Shown: in pieces, positions 8,162 through 18,393 of the stretch
How positions within the stretch are numbered: the stretch's first letter is position 1
Layout: every line of letters begins with the position of its first letter
Assembly (NCBI RefSeq): GCF_003449015.1
Contig: NZ_QRGD01000003.1
Coordinates: forward strand, 186,001 to 250,000
Length of the DNA: 64,000 bases
Reading direction: 5' to 3'
Origin: Aureibaculum luteum
GTDB lineage: Bacteria > Bacteroidota > Bacteroidia > Flavobacteriales > Flavobacteriaceae
The notes under the pieces: model-generated
What the model saw: the letters and a program-made list of their open reading frames with translations, nothing else
What the model was told of the DNA's origin: nothing
The model's database searches: none
Program-made: the position numbers and the translations under genes

Positions 8162-9703
8162 ATGAAACATTTATTTCTTATTGCAATCACCTTGAGTATT
8201 ATGTATGCCAATGGACAGGAATCAATCAAACCAAATCATCAAATGAAAAATTCAAATAACTATGGAATTTTTGAGAATCAAACAAATGTTGGAAACCCTG
8301 TAAATAAGGGCTCTATTGATTATAATAATGATACACAAGAATATACAATTACGGGTTCCGGAGTAAATGTTTGGGGAGCAAATGATCAATTTCAATATAT
8401 CTACAAATCTATTCAAGGAGATTTCATATTGAGAGCCAGAGTGAAATTTGTCGGAAAAGGTATAGACCCACATCGTAAAATAGGTTGGATGATTCGTAAT
8501 AATTTAAGTTCAAATTCACCTGAGGTACATGCCTCAATTCATGGAGATGGATTGACATCATTACAATACCGAAAAACAAATGGAGGAGAAACGGAGCAAA
8601 TAATTGAATCAGATAATAAAATGCCAGATGTTGTTCAATTAGAACGTCGAGGTCATGATTATTATATGTCAACCGCCAAATTTGGTGATTCACTTGTAAC
8701 AACAAAGTTAGAGGGAGTAAATTTAAGAAATGAGGTATTCGTAGGTTTGTATGTATGTTCGCATAATCCGGATGTCATGGAAAAAGCAATATTTAGTAAT
8801 GTACGTATTGTTAAGCCAGCCTCCAAAGACTTTATGGAATATAGAGACTATATAGGAAGTACCTTAGAAATAATGAATATAGAGACTGGACAGCGGAAAA
8901 CATTACTTAGTTCAGGGCATTCATTACAGGCTCCTAATTGGATAAATCAAGATAAAGAGTTGGTCTACAACTCTAATGGATTCTTATATAATTTTAATAT
9001 TAAAACAAAGGAAGTAAAACAGATAGAAACGGGCTTTGCAACTAGTAATAATAATGACCATGTATTTTCCTTTGACGAAAAAATATTGGGCATAAGCCAT
9101 CATAATCAAAAAAATAATGGAATCTCCTCTATCTATATTATGGATCCAAAAGGTGATTCAATTCCAAGAAAGATTACCTCAGATGGTGTTGGAGCTTCTT
9201 ATTTACATGGAATTTCGCCTGACAATAAAAAATTAATCTTTACGGGTCACCGAAATAATAAATATGACATCTATAGTATCGATATTGAATCAAGAAAAGA
9301 GACACAATTAACAGACACCAAAGATCTTGATGACGGATCTGAATATTCACCAGATGGTAAATACATATTTTTTAATTCTAACAGAACGGGTAATATGCAA
9401 TTATGGAGAATGCAAGCCGATGGAAGCAATCCTACACAATTAACTTTTAATACTAATTTTAAAGATTGGTTTCCACATGTCTCACCTGATGGCAAATGGA
9501 TAGCTTTTATTTCTTTCCCACCAACTATTGCTTTTGGTAATCATCCTTTTTATAAGCATTGTACCTTACGATTAATGCCTATTGAAGGAGGTACTCCAAA
9601 AATTATTGCATACATTTATGGTGGTCAAGGCACTATAAACGTTCCAAGCTGGTCAAAAGACAGTAAGCATATAGCATTTGTAACTAATTCCGATACATTC
9701 TAA
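8162..9703 (+). CDS. Exported protein: N-terminal beta-sandwich plus TolB-like beta-propeller
   Basis: 513 residues with a signal peptide (MKHLFLIAITLSIMYANG). Residues about 30-220 look like a concanavalin-like/DUF1349-type beta-sandwich (QGDFILRARVKFVG, GWMIRNN). Residues about 230-510 carry PD40/WD40-like repeats of TolB type, such as GISPDNKKLIFTGHRNNKYDIYSID, SPDGKYIFFNSNRTGNMQLW and SPDGKWIAFISFP. No catalytic residues can be named. TolB-like propellers occur in carbohydrate loci as exported proteins of unknown role; glycan binding or lyase activity is possible. It follows GH1 by 53 bases and precedes a ThuA protein on the same strand. Confidence 0.75.
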   Translation: MKHLFLIAITLSIMYANGQESIKPNHQMKNSNNYGIFENQTNVGNPVNKGSIDYNNDTQEYTITGSGVNVWGANDQFQYIYKSIQGDFILRARVKFVGKGIDPHRKIGWMIRNNLSSNSPEVHASIHGDGLTSLQYRKTNGGETEQIIESDNKMPDVVQLERRGHDYYMSTAKFGDSLVTTKLEGVNLRNEVFVGLYVCSHNPDVMEKAIFSNVRIVKPASKDFMEYRDYIGSTLEIMNIETGQRKTLLSSGHSLQAPNWINQDKELVYNSNGFLYNFNIKTKEVKQIETGFATSNNNDHVFSFDEKILGISHHNQKNNGISSIYIMDPKGDSIPRKITSDGVGASYLHGISPDNKKLIFTGHRNNKYDIYSIDIESRKETQLTDTKDLDDGSEYSPDGKYIFFNSNRTGNMQLWRMQADGSNPTQLTFNTNFKDWFPHVSPDGKWIAFISFPPTIAFGNHPFYKHCTLRLMPIEGGTPKIIAYIYGGQGTINVPSWSKDSKHIAFVTNSDTF

Positions 9704-9762
9704 TTAGTGTAAAGACATTTTTTAGTAAAAAAAATATTAAACTGATTCAATACTTATTTCAA

Positions 9763-10578
9763 ATGATTTTAAAAAAAAGATTTATCCAATTTATATGTAT
9801 TATTTCCTTGGGCCTATTCGTTACTAAGAATAGTATTGCCCAGCAGCAATTTACAGTTTTATTAATTACAGAAACCGCAGGATGGCATCATGAATCAATT
9901 CCAAATGGAATTACAGCCATCAATGAATTGGCTGCAAAACATAATTTTAAAGTCGTAAGACAACAAGAAGCCATAAAAATTTCCGAAGATGGGTTAAAAA
10001 ATATGGATGCCGTAATCTTTTTAAATACCACAGCAAACATTTTTGATGACGATGAGCAGAAAGCCTTTGAAAACTTTATTAAATCTGGTAAAGGATATAT
10101 TGGTATCCATGCAGCATCAGATACAGAATACGAGTGGGAATGGTACACCAAACTTGTAGGTAGAATGTTTCATATACATCCCGTAATACAAACAGCAAAA
10201 CTTAATATTATCAATCATGATTTTCCAGGCTTAGAGCATTTTCCTAATGAACTTTTATGGACAGATGAATGGTATGAATTTGGTGAAGAAAAAGTAAGTG
10301 ATTTAAATTATCTTATTACCGTAGATGAAAATTATTATACCCCTGCAGCTACTTGGAAAAATAGGGATATGGATAAAAATGGTAAAATGGTTGACCGAAC
10401 TGGAAAAGGGATGGGTAATTTTCATCCAATTTCGTGGTATCATGAATTTGATGGTGGACGATCTTTTTATACTGCTTTAGGGCATATTGAAAAAGTATAT
10501 GAAAATCAATGGTTTAAAGATCATTTATATGGAGGGATCTATTATGCTGCAACGGGCAAAGGCATCAAAGATAAATAG
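9763..10578 (+). CDS. ThuA-domain exported protein (trehalose-utilisation-like)
   Basis: 271 residues. A signal peptide ends near residue 27 (SIAQQQ). The rest is a ThuA/class-I-glutamine-amidotransferase-like fold: FTVLLITETAGWHHESIP at the first strand, YIGIHAASDTEYEW in the middle, and GRSFYTALGHIEKVYEN with DHLYGGIYYAATG near the end. ThuA proteins are linked to 3-keto-sugar metabolism in some bacteria, but the reaction here is unknown. It appears to end the operon that starts with the CE2-like gene. A second ThuA protein lies at 47881-48618 in the xylan block. Confidence 0.85.
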   Translation: MILKKRFIQFICIISLGLFVTKNSIAQQQFTVLLITETAGWHHESIPNGITAINELAAKHNFKVVRQQEAIKISEDGLKNMDAVIFLNTTANIFDDDEQKAFENFIKSGKGYIGIHAASDTEYEWEWYTKLVGRMFHIHPVIQTAKLNIINHDFPGLEHFPNELLWTDEWYEFGEEKVSDLNYLITVDENYYTPAATWKNRDMDKNGKMVDRTGKGMGNFHPISWYHEFDGGRSFYTALGHIEKVYENQWFKDHLYGGIYYAATGKGIKDK

Positions 10579-10650
10579 ATAACATAAGGAACCTCAAATT
10601 CAGACCTCAACGAAGGGTTTTGTTCAGACTAATAAGTGTTAAAAAATTGT

Positions 10651-12786
10651 CTATTGCTTGATTAATTTTAAGATTTTCGAACCATACAAAGTTTTAATCT
10701 TTAAAAGATAAATACCTATTATTACAGCAACTTCATTAATTTTACAATGAGCATCACAATTACCTGAACTGATTGCCCTCCCTGTTAAGTCATAAAAAGT
10801 ATAGCTAAAATTTTCGCTGGCTTCAATATTTAATTCTGCATGGAAAGGATTTGGAAAATACTTTATGTTAAGCGAATTAACTTCGTTTTCATTTACTGAT
10901 AAAGAACCACTTTTGGCAACAAATTGTGATAGTAAACTTATGTACGCAACTTGATAACCATTACTATTTTCGGTAACCTCCCATGAATTCATTGGCCAAG
11001 TTGTATTAAAATCATCATAGGCTTTTTGCTTAGGCTGCCCTTTAATTCTGCTAACCTGAGCCGTATTGCACGTTTGACCACTACAACCTCCTGATGAACA
11101 ACAATCATCCCAATCGTAACTAGGATTTGGTCCACCCGTTAAAAACCCTGGAGCAGGCCCCTTTGGATCATTCTGCACATTATCCCAATCCGTTCCATCT
11201 GCAAACCATGCATGATAAAATTCATTTACACCATTATCAGCCCCGTAATCATACATATTTGAGAGATAACAAAAATTTAAAGGATTTACTCCATGAAGGT
11301 AATGTAAATAAAGCTCTGCAGCCCTTAAAGCATCTTCATTATTCGTATTATCAATATTATAACCTACATAATCTGAAAACATAAGTCCCTTTTTTGACTT
11401 TGTACCATTACTCCCCCAAACATAGTCCTCCAAATGTGCTAAGTAAGGGTCTAATTCATTTGTTAAACCTCCAAAATTTCTTGAAGATTGCATGGCGTTT
11501 TTATAGATGTTTTTTATCGCGTTAGCAACTATTGAAGATACTCCCGTGAGACTGGCATAATACAACAACGACTCTTGATCTTCATGTTCAAAGGGGAACG
11601 CAAAATTCCAAAGCATTAAATGAATATCTTGATAATTATTCTCTACAAATGTCTTGTAGGATACATTATTTGTAAGATCAAACAAATAGGTTGCCGCCTT
11701 TACTTTAAAAGCCAATCTGCCATAATCATTCGTTTCTTGTTGACCAGCACCTATGCCCACTGAATTATAAGAAGCACTATTATTTTCCCAAACTACATTC
11801 GGGTTATTATCTGCCCAATTCCAAGCATTGGTCGCACTTTGTAAAAGATCAGCCCCATATACAGTCATTCCCATTTCATTAAATACTTTAGCCCCATAAG
11901 CAAATGCAGCAGCAGAAGCCAACGTACCAGATGTATTTACACCTCCATACAAACTTCTTCCCGTAGTTGAGGACGGCGGTGAAGCTTGCGAAAGACTTAC
12001 AACACTTATCATGGAACCATTGGTTTTCTGCAATTTTAGCAAGTAATCGAGCCCCCATTTTACTTCATCAATTAGATCAGGAATACCATTACCAGAATAA
12101 GGCAAGTTATAATTATCTCCCCATGCATCAGGATTTTTTTTATACGCTTTTAATAAGCTAACAATATAATTGGCCGTCCATGAGGTATACTTATTGTAAT
12201 CGCCTGCATCATACCATCCTCCACTTAAATCCTTTTGCGAAGAGGCATCATTAGGTGTATCAAATTTTCTGCACTGCGAATCTTGTAATGTGGCCAAATG
12301 ACTTGCTCCATCAGACCATTTTGCACCAGCATATTGCACACCTTTAGAATACCCGGCTCGTTGATAGAAAAAAGTACGAAAAGCATGTTTTAAAACTTCT
12401 TCATAAACATTATCATTGATGACAAAATCGTATGATTTTAAATTTTTAGTTACATCGAGAATATAATAAATGCCTGGAGTTTGGTATGAAGAAAAATCGA
12501 ACCACCAAGCTCTATCACCCGATGATGGATCTACTAAACCGGAATTGAAAGAAACTATATTTCCTGTATAAACAGTTGCACCATTATTAGCGTTAACTAA
12601 TGCATATTGAACACCTGGGGAAAATGATTCAGCGGCATCAAAACCCGTAACAGGATCTCTCATAACTGCAATTTTTTCAGAATCAGGACGATACCCAAAT
12701 TGATCAACTACAATGTATTTCGACAGTGTTTGCGATTGCATCAAAAATGAAATACTGATGAACACAACTAGAATATAATATTTCAT
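10651..12786 (-). CDS. GH9 endoglucanase with type IX secretion sorting domain
   Basis: Start taken at 12786 because MKYYILVVFISISFLMQSQ is a good signal peptide; a 13-residue upstream extension would spoil it. The 711-residue product has an N-terminal Ig-like CelD_N domain (YIVVDQFGYRPDSEKIAV). The GH9 (alpha/alpha)6 barrel follows, with the catalytic Asp pair in GGWYDAGDYNKYTSW and the expected acid Glu in SWEVTENSNGYQ. The last ~80 residues (FPNPFHAELNIEASENF onward) are a type A T9SS sorting domain, so it is exported to the cell surface or medium. GH9 enzymes cut beta-1,4-glucan or glucomannan. It is the last gene of the minus-strand mannan operon; CCSSGGCSGQTC suggests a Cys-rich loop. 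Confidence 0.9.
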   Translation of the reverse strand: MKYYILVVFISISFLMQSQTLSKYIVVDQFGYRPDSEKIAVMRDPVTGFDAAESFSPGVQYALVNANNGATVYTGNIVSFNSGLVDPSSGDRAWWFDFSSYQTPGIYYILDVTKNLKSYDFVINDNVYEEVLKHAFRTFFYQRAGYSKGVQYAGAKWSDGASHLATLQDSQCRKFDTPNDASSQKDLSGGWYDAGDYNKYTSWTANYIVSLLKAYKKNPDAWGDNYNLPYSGNGIPDLIDEVKWGLDYLLKLQKTNGSMISVVSLSQASPPSSTTGRSLYGGVNTSGTLASAAAFAYGAKVFNEMGMTVYGADLLQSATNAWNWADNNPNVVWENNSASYNSVGIGAGQQETNDYGRLAFKVKAATYLFDLTNNVSYKTFVENNYQDIHLMLWNFAFPFEHEDQESLLYYASLTGVSSIVANAIKNIYKNAMQSSRNFGGLTNELDPYLAHLEDYVWGSNGTKSKKGLMFSDYVGYNIDNTNNEDALRAAELYLHYLHGVNPLNFCYLSNMYDYGADNGVNEFYHAWFADGTDWDNVQNDPKGPAPGFLTGGPNPSYDWDDCCSSGGCSGQTCNTAQVSRIKGQPKQKAYDDFNTTWPMNSWEVTENSNGYQVAYISLLSQFVAKSGSLSVNENEVNSLNIKYFPNPFHAELNIEASENFSYTFYDLTGRAISSGNCDAHCKINEVAVIIGIYLLKIKTLYGSKILKLIKQ

Positions 12787-12842
12787 GCTATTTTTATATG
12801 ATATAAAATTACGAAATGAAAACAATAGTTAAGAATTTCAAA

Positions 12843-14171
12843 CTATTTCATTAATTGCTTATTCGCTTTCTTAATCATCTTGAGCGTTGAAGTATCTGAA
12901 GCAAATACAGAATTTAAACCTTGAGGTTCTTGGGGTGGATCTGCTGTAAAATCATCACCATGCATCCATTTTCCATTATCAGGATTCGTTTTTGCATAGC
13001 CAGCAAATCCCCAAAAATTTAAACCCGCCAAAACACCTTGCTTCTTTTTGCTCTCTATAATTCTATCAAAAATGGCATTGTAAAAAATATTTCTATTTGC
13101 AACGGAAGCTTCTTTTGATAAACTTTCCTTTTCACGTGGAAATCCAAATTCCGACATTACAATGGGCTTCTGCAACCTTTGAGCAACCAGTATATGTTCA
13201 TCCATATAAGTAGTTGCTTTTTCAACAGAAAGTAGTGTAGATTCCTTTTCATTATCAATATCGTACCAACCCCAATTTTTGGGCCACATGTGCATTACTA
13301 AATAATCAATGTTCTTATTCGTATGCACTCTTTCATACATATCTATATCTTGTAAAAAACCGTGTTTACCTTCGGTACCTGTTGATATTAAATGATTTGA
13401 ATCTAATGAAGCTATTAAATCTACGGTTTCATTAAGCCATGATGCAAAAGCTTTTTCATGATTAGGACTCATTAAAACTCTTGGCTCGTTAGCAACTTGC
13501 CAAGACATTACTGTATTATCTTCTGAGTATTTTAAACCCGTATACGCATTTGTTCGTTGTATTATAAATTTTACATGTTTATAAAACGCCTCTTTACAAG
13601 GTTTACAACTGTGAAATTGACTTGTATAAGTCATGTACTGATCCCATGAATATTGTTCTAAAAACGGATTAGGAACTTCTCCATACCCATTCCATTGCAA
13701 ATACTCAGACATACCACCAGACCAGATCCAATTATTATTTAAATACAAAACGGCGTACATATTTCTCTTACGCATTTCTGACATTAAAAAATCCAACCCA
13801 TCAAGTAAATCTTCATTATACACACCCTGTTCTGGCTGTAAAGCTGGATGCACTCTAGAATCACCACCATCACCTTCCGCTCCCACTAAAATACGCAGAT
13901 TATCAATACCTACTGATTTCATAAGGTCTAACTCTTTAATTAACCGATCACGATCTCCAATGTTTTTGGCGGCTATTAAAGGACCATACCAATAATTTGT
14001 ACCCACGAAATAATATGGAGCTTCACCTTTGTAAAATTTAGAATCTTTAACCGTTATTAAAGGAATAGCATTAGTATTAGTATCACTATTATCATCATCA
14101 GATTGTTTATTCTTGCATGAGAACAACAGAATAACACAGGCCATAAAATACATTAATGTTGTTTTTTTCAT
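12843..14171 (-). CDS. GH5 beta-mannanase lipoprotein (GH5_7-like)
   Basis: 442 residues with lipobox LLFSC (Cys19) and a Ser/Asp/Asn-rich linker, so it is a probable surface lipoprotein. The barrel begins KGEAPYYFVGTNYWYG. The acid/base lies in MSWQVANEPR (Glu229) and the nucleophile in VMSEFGFP (Glu341). The N-terminal FVGTNYWYG and the long GMSEYLQWNGYGEVPNPF loop resemble mannanases of GH5 subfamily 7. Likely reaction: endo-hydrolysis of beta-1,4-mannan or glucomannan. It lies a few bases after the epimerase stop and 56 bases before the GH9 start. The subfamily is read by eye only. Confidence 0.87.
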   Translation of the reverse strand: MKKTTLMYFMACVILLFSCKNKQSDDDNSDTNTNAIPLITVKDSKFYKGEAPYYFVGTNYWYGPLIAAKNIGDRDRLIKELDLMKSVGIDNLRILVGAEGDGGDSRVHPALQPEQGVYNEDLLDGLDFLMSEMRKRNMYAVLYLNNNWIWSGGMSEYLQWNGYGEVPNPFLEQYSWDQYMTYTSQFHSCKPCKEAFYKHVKFIIQRTNAYTGLKYSEDNTVMSWQVANEPRVLMSPNHEKAFASWLNETVDLIASLDSNHLISTGTEGKHGFLQDIDMYERVHTNKNIDYLVMHMWPKNWGWYDIDNEKESTLLSVEKATTYMDEHILVAQRLQKPIVMSEFGFPREKESLSKEASVANRNIFYNAIFDRIIESKKKQGVLAGLNFWGFAGYAKTNPDNGKWMHGDDFTADPPQEPQGLNSVFASDTSTLKMIKKANKQLMK

Positions 14172-14174
14172 ATT

Positions 14175-15356
14175 CTAACTGTTTAAGATTATAAACGCCC
14201 TTGAGGTGTGGTAAGGTGCTTTCCACATACTTACTTTATCTTCCTCTCTATAAGGGTCACCGTTTTTATCGACTCTAAAAAACCACTCTCCATTTTTATA
14301 ATCAATCAGGTACTTTTTAGTGAATTCCCAAATCTTTAATGAACTTTCAATGTACCTCTGATTCTTTTTTAAATTATAAGCATAATTCAACCCTACAAGT
14401 GCTTCTACTTGGGGCCACCAATGCCTATCAGTATCAATATGATTGTTATCTAAATTCTTTTCATTTATTACAGCCCCTTCACTATCTATTCCCTCATTTA
14501 AAAAAGAATCAGCTATCATTATTGCTAATTTGTTTGCTTTATTCAGTAAGGCTTCATCTTCAACGAGCTTAGCTGCTTCTATCAATAACCAAGCTGCTTC
14601 AATATCATGTCCATAAGAAATGGTATTACCTAACAAATTCCATTGATCATCAAAAAACAAATCAAAATGATTATTAGAATTAAGAAATTTTTCAAAGAAT
14701 ATTTCAATCAAATGTTTTAATGATGCTTTTAACTCGCCATTATCACAAATTTTCAACAAAGCAGTATAAGCTTCTAAAATATGAAGGTGTGTATTCATCG
14801 TTTTAGATGCATTCATATCCTTTTCACTTAATCTCATATCTTGAATCGGACTCCAAGTTTCATTAAATGCCTCGAAGTAGCCTACATTCACATCATCTTT
14901 GGCATATTCTTCAAGAAGGTTAAAAATTTCTAGTGCCCAAATTTTAGCCTCTTCATTTTCTGTAAACATATAGTATTCAGACAGTGCATAAATAGTAAAG
15001 GCTTGAGCATAAACTTGCTTTCGCGTGTCTATCGGATTTCCTTTATAATCTAACTCCCAAAAAACACCTTTGTGGTTTGAATCTTTAAAATAGCTTTTTA
15101 AATAGGTATACGCTCTATCGCAAATAGACCTGTATTCATTTGTTTTTAGATGATTTGAAGCTGCTGAAAATGACCAAAGAATTCGTGTATTTAAAATAAT
15201 ACCTTTAGAGGCTTTTGGCACGACAACATTGAAGTGATTAATTTTACCTAAAAAACCGCCATGGTTATGATCTAAAGTATTTAATGACCAGTAATTTAGT
15301 ACATTTATTAACTCAATGTTCAGTTCGTTTTTTAGTTGGGAATAAGCATTAGACAT
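14175..15356 (-). CDS. Cellobiose/mannobiose 2-epimerase (AGE family)
   Basis: Start taken at the ATG at 15356; the upstream GTG at 15359 is less likely. The 393-residue (alpha/alpha)6 barrel shows family landmarks: YWSLNTLDHNHGGFLGKI at the N-terminus, GVFWELDYKGNP, SYGHDIEAAWLL around the active-site His, and HWWPQVEALVG. No signal peptide, so cytoplasmic. In mannan-using Bacteroidetes this enzyme converts beta-1,4-mannobiose to 4-O-beta-mannosyl-glucose, the substrate of GH130 mannosylglucose phosphorylase. Its ATG shares one base with the TGA of the GH130 gene, which makes translational coupling and a joint role very likely. Confidence 0.9.
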   Translation of the reverse strand: MSNAYSQLKNELNIELINVLNYWSLNTLDHNHGGFLGKINHFNVVVPKASKGIILNTRILWSFSAASNHLKTNEYRSICDRAYTYLKSYFKDSNHKGVFWELDYKGNPIDTRKQVYAQAFTIYALSEYYMFTENEEAKIWALEIFNLLEEYAKDDVNVGYFEAFNETWSPIQDMRLSEKDMNASKTMNTHLHILEAYTALLKICDNGELKASLKHLIEIFFEKFLNSNNHFDLFFDDQWNLLGNTISYGHDIEAAWLLIEAAKLVEDEALLNKANKLAIMIADSFLNEGIDSEGAVINEKNLDNNHIDTDRHWWPQVEALVGLNYAYNLKKNQRYIESSLKIWEFTKKYLIDYKNGEWFFRVDKNGDPYREEDKVSMWKAPYHTSRAFIILNS

Positions 15357-16531
15357 CACCGTAGTTTGCTATTTTTATCTATAAGGCTGAGGATTGTTTG
15401 TACAGAATTTGCGGATGAGTATTTATCTTCAGGAGAATGCATAACATAATCTAACAATTTGTCAATTGATGATACCGCAACGTGCATCCTAGTATCTGAC
15501 GAAGCATAATAAATATAAACAGTGCCATTATCATCTTCAATCCAGCCGTTTGAAAATAAAACGTTTGAAACATCGCCAATTCTCTCATCATCTATTGGAG
15601 CCATAAAATGACCTGCAGGTTGATGAATTACTTTTGAAATATCATTTAAATCTGTCATAAACATATACAATGTATAACGTAAACCTGCTGCGGTATTTCG
15701 TACACCATGAGCGAGGTGCAACCAACCTTCTTTAGTTTTTATTGGTGCAGGTCCTTGTCCATTTTTTAATTCAAAAACAGTATGATAAATTTTATTATTA
15801 ATAATCTTTTCATTTTTCACAACAGGATTTATCATGTCATCGATATAACCAAGCCCGATACCACCACCATTACCAACATTTATAAACCCGTCTTGCGGAC
15901 GCGTATAAATAGCATATTTACCGTTAACAAATTCTGGATGCAACACTACATTTCGTTGTTGACCAGAACTTGAGATTAAATCAGGTAAACGTTCCCAATG
16001 AATAAGATCTTTTGTTCTAACAATCCCTGCGTTAGCGGTTGCAGAACTAGTATCACCTATTGGAGCTTCTGGGTCTTTACGTTCCGTACAAAACACACCA
16101 TATATCCAACCATCTTCATGGTTTATCAAACGCATATCATAAATATTGGTATCTGGATCTCCTTCAATTTCAGGAATTACGCATGGTTTATCCCAAAATT
16201 TAAAATGATCTACACCGTTGGGACTTTCTGCAATTGCAAAAAATGACTTACGATCGTTTCCTTCTACTCTTAAGCACAGCAAATACTTGCCATTCCATTT
16301 CATGGCTCCAGCATTAAAAGTGCCGTTAATACCTATTCGTTCTAACTCAAATGGATTTGTTTTAGGGTCAAAATCATACCTCCAATGAATTGGCGTATGA
16401 TCTGCTGTTACGACAGGATATTTATATCGTGTATAGATCCCATTTGAATTGGAAACGGGTTTATTTTTTTTGCTAATCAATTTAGCATATCTCTTTTTTT
16501 TCTTGGCTATTGTGCCATTTATTTTGTACAT
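15356..16531 (-). CDS. GH130 4-O-beta-D-mannosyl-D-glucose phosphorylase
   Basis: 391 residues from the ATG at 16531; a TTG four codons upstream would overlap the symporter gene. Typical GH130 five-bladed propeller segments are seen: [67 protein letters not shown] and [18 protein letters not shown]. Known reaction: phosphorolysis of mannosyl-glucose to mannose-1-phosphate and glucose, saving ATP. Cytoplasmic, no signal peptide. It is tightly linked to the 2-epimerase downstream and the SSS symporter upstream, the classic mannobiose catabolic trio. Assignment to the mannosylglucose subgroup rests on this context as well as on sequence. Confidence 0.9.
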   Translation of the reverse strand: MYKINGTIAKKKKRYAKLISKKNKPVSNSNGIYTRYKYPVVTADHTPIHWRYDFDPKTNPFELERIGINGTFNAGAMKWNGKYLLCLRVEGNDRKSFFAIAESPNGVDHFKFWDKPCVIPEIEGDPDTNIYDMRLINHEDGWIYGVFCTERKDPEAPIGDTSSATANAGIVRTKDLIHWERLPDLISSSGQQRNVVLHPEFVNGKYAIYTRPQDGFINVGNGGGIGLGYIDDMINPVVKNEKIINNKIYHTVFELKNGQGPAPIKTKEGWLHLAHGVRNTAAGLRYTLYMFMTDLNDISKVIHQPAGHFMAPIDDERIGDVSNVLFSNGWIEDDNGTVYIYYASSDTRMHVAVSSIDKLLDYVMHSPEDKYSSANSVQTILSLIDKNSKLR

Positions 16532-16535
16532 ATAA

Positions 16536-18374
16536 TTAATCAATTTTTTCTTCTAATTTATTCCACCAGAATTTCTTTAATAGCACTAAACATATTACTA
16601 AAACAACAAGAGAAATATAAATAGGCGTTTGTTGTCTAAAAATGATATACATAGGTAAAATTACCAACGTTGTCTGTGCGGTTATACCTATTAACACATT
16701 AAACAAATCCATACCAAAACTTTCATTCTTTTTGAAATTCGGATCTTCAATTAGTAATTTATCATGGATTGGTTTCCAAAACCCCCACGGTTTAACATTT
16801 TTATAGAATTTTTTAAGAACGGCTTCATCTGTTGGCGGGGCAGAATACGTTCCAATGACAGAACCTATTAATGATGCCAATAATAACCAGGGAAATAGAT
16901 ACAAACCTAACACATCTGGAAACAATTCCGGAATCACCGCTGCAGATACTAAACCAGCTACCATACCCCAAAAGAAACCTTCGCCATTAAACCTCCACCA
17001 ATGCCATTTTAAAATGTTTGCACCGACATAACTTCCATATAAAACAGAGACTATCCATTGCAATACTGAATTTACATCCTTCGCAAATAATCCTAAAATT
17101 ATACTAACTATAACTACGATCACTCCAGTCATATAGTTCATGTTTCTTATCTCTTTAGGACTTGCATCTGGCTTTTTGTATTTTAAGTAAATATCATTCA
17201 CTAAATATGCTTGTGCAGCATTTAAAGTGCCTGCAAATGTTGACATAAATGCAGCAATTAATCCCGCTAATAAAAGCCCCAACAAACCTACTGGAACAAA
17301 CTGCTGTATAGCCGTTGGCAAAATCAATTCAAAATCAATTTCTCCTGCAGAATTTAATAAATCTAATTTTTCATAATAAATTAAAGCCAAGGCCGCAAAA
17401 CCTGCAATCATTAAATACCGAATTGGCATTAGAATTACAGATACAAATCCACTCATTTTAGAAGCTTCGGCTGCTGATTTTGTAGATAATATTTTCTGCA
17501 TATCATAATTTGGAGCTGGCCCTGCTACACTCACCAGCAACCCTTTAAAGACCATCATCATAAAGAAAATTGTAAATAATCCAAATCCGTCTTCTTTAAT
17601 TTTATTATTTACTTCAGGTATTATATGCGTCCAATCCATATTCAATTCCCATCCAAAAAACGGACTCATCCAACCATCAGGTACGTTCAACGTGTTACTT
17701 CCAACGGCTTGAAACCCTAAATAACCGATAACTAGAGCAGCTACAGTCATAATTCCAAATTGGACAACGTCTGCCCATACAATTCCAGACATACCACCTA
17801 ACAACGAATAAAATACGGCAAAAAAGGTAAAAATAGTACCATAAAAATGTGGCACATACTCTGGCGTTACATCAAAGGGAACATAATTACTTACCATTTC
17901 CCAAGGAATAAAAATTTCAATAAATTTACCTAAACCTATAAATCCATAAGCTAAATAGCCCAAGCACATTATCAATGCAAAAATGACCACAATAACATGT
18001 GACAGTTTTGCTCCTTTTGCAAACCCAAAACGTGTACCTATCCATTCAGCACCTGTGGTTGCGTTTGAACGCCTTAACCATTTAGACAAATACACCATCA
18101 AGAATACCTGATTAAAAACAGGCCATAACCACGGTATCCATGCACTTTTAATTCCATAGACAAACATCAAAGTTACAAGCCAAATTGTGCCAGAAATATC
18201 AAACATTCCTGAGGCATTAGAAAGCCCTAACAAATACCAAGGAATGGACTTACCACCTAGCAAATAATCATCTTTACTTCGTTGTGCTCTTTTTTTTAGA
18301 ACAAGTCCAATTATAACTATAGTTAGCAAATACAATAAAATAATTATAATATCTACTGTGTTGAGTAATTTCAT
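16536..18374 (-). CDS. SSS-family sodium:solute symporter
   Basis: 612 residues with about 13-14 membrane segments. The N-terminus [18 protein letters not shown] is followed by [22 protein letters not shown], the conserved SSS start, and later [20 protein letters not shown]. The C-terminus extends with two extra helices. It is an inner-membrane Na+-driven sugar importer. It lies between GH26 and GH130 with only a few bases separating it from GH130. Mannobiose, short manno-oligosaccharides or mannosyl-glucose are therefore the likely cargo; this is inferred from context, not from residues. Confidence 0.9.
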   Translation of the reverse strand: MKLLNTVDIIIILLYLLTIVIIGLVLKKRAQRSKDDYLLGGKSIPWYLLGLSNASGMFDISGTIWLVTLMFVYGIKSAWIPWLWPVFNQVFLMVYLSKWLRRSNATTGAEWIGTRFGFAKGAKLSHVIVVIFALIMCLGYLAYGFIGLGKFIEIFIPWEMVSNYVPFDVTPEYVPHFYGTIFTFFAVFYSLLGGMSGIVWADVVQFGIMTVAALVIGYLGFQAVGSNTLNVPDGWMSPFFGWELNMDWTHIIPEVNNKIKEDGFGLFTIFFMMMVFKGLLVSVAGPAPNYDMQKILSTKSAAEASKMSGFVSVILMPIRYLMIAGFAALALIYYEKLDLLNSAGEIDFELILPTAIQQFVPVGLLGLLLAGLIAAFMSTFAGTLNAAQAYLVNDIYLKYKKPDASPKEIRNMNYMTGVIVVIVSIILGLFAKDVNSVLQWIVSVLYGSYVGANILKWHWWRFNGEGFFWGMVAGLVSAAVIPELFPDVLGLYLFPWLLLASLIGSVIGTYSAPPTDEAVLKKFYKNVKPWGFWKPIHDKLLIEDPNFKKNESFGMDLFNVLIGITAQTTLVILPMYIIFRQQTPIYISLVVLVICLVLLKKFWWNKLEEKID

Positions 18375-18393
18375 AGGTTGGTTGTGGTTAACT

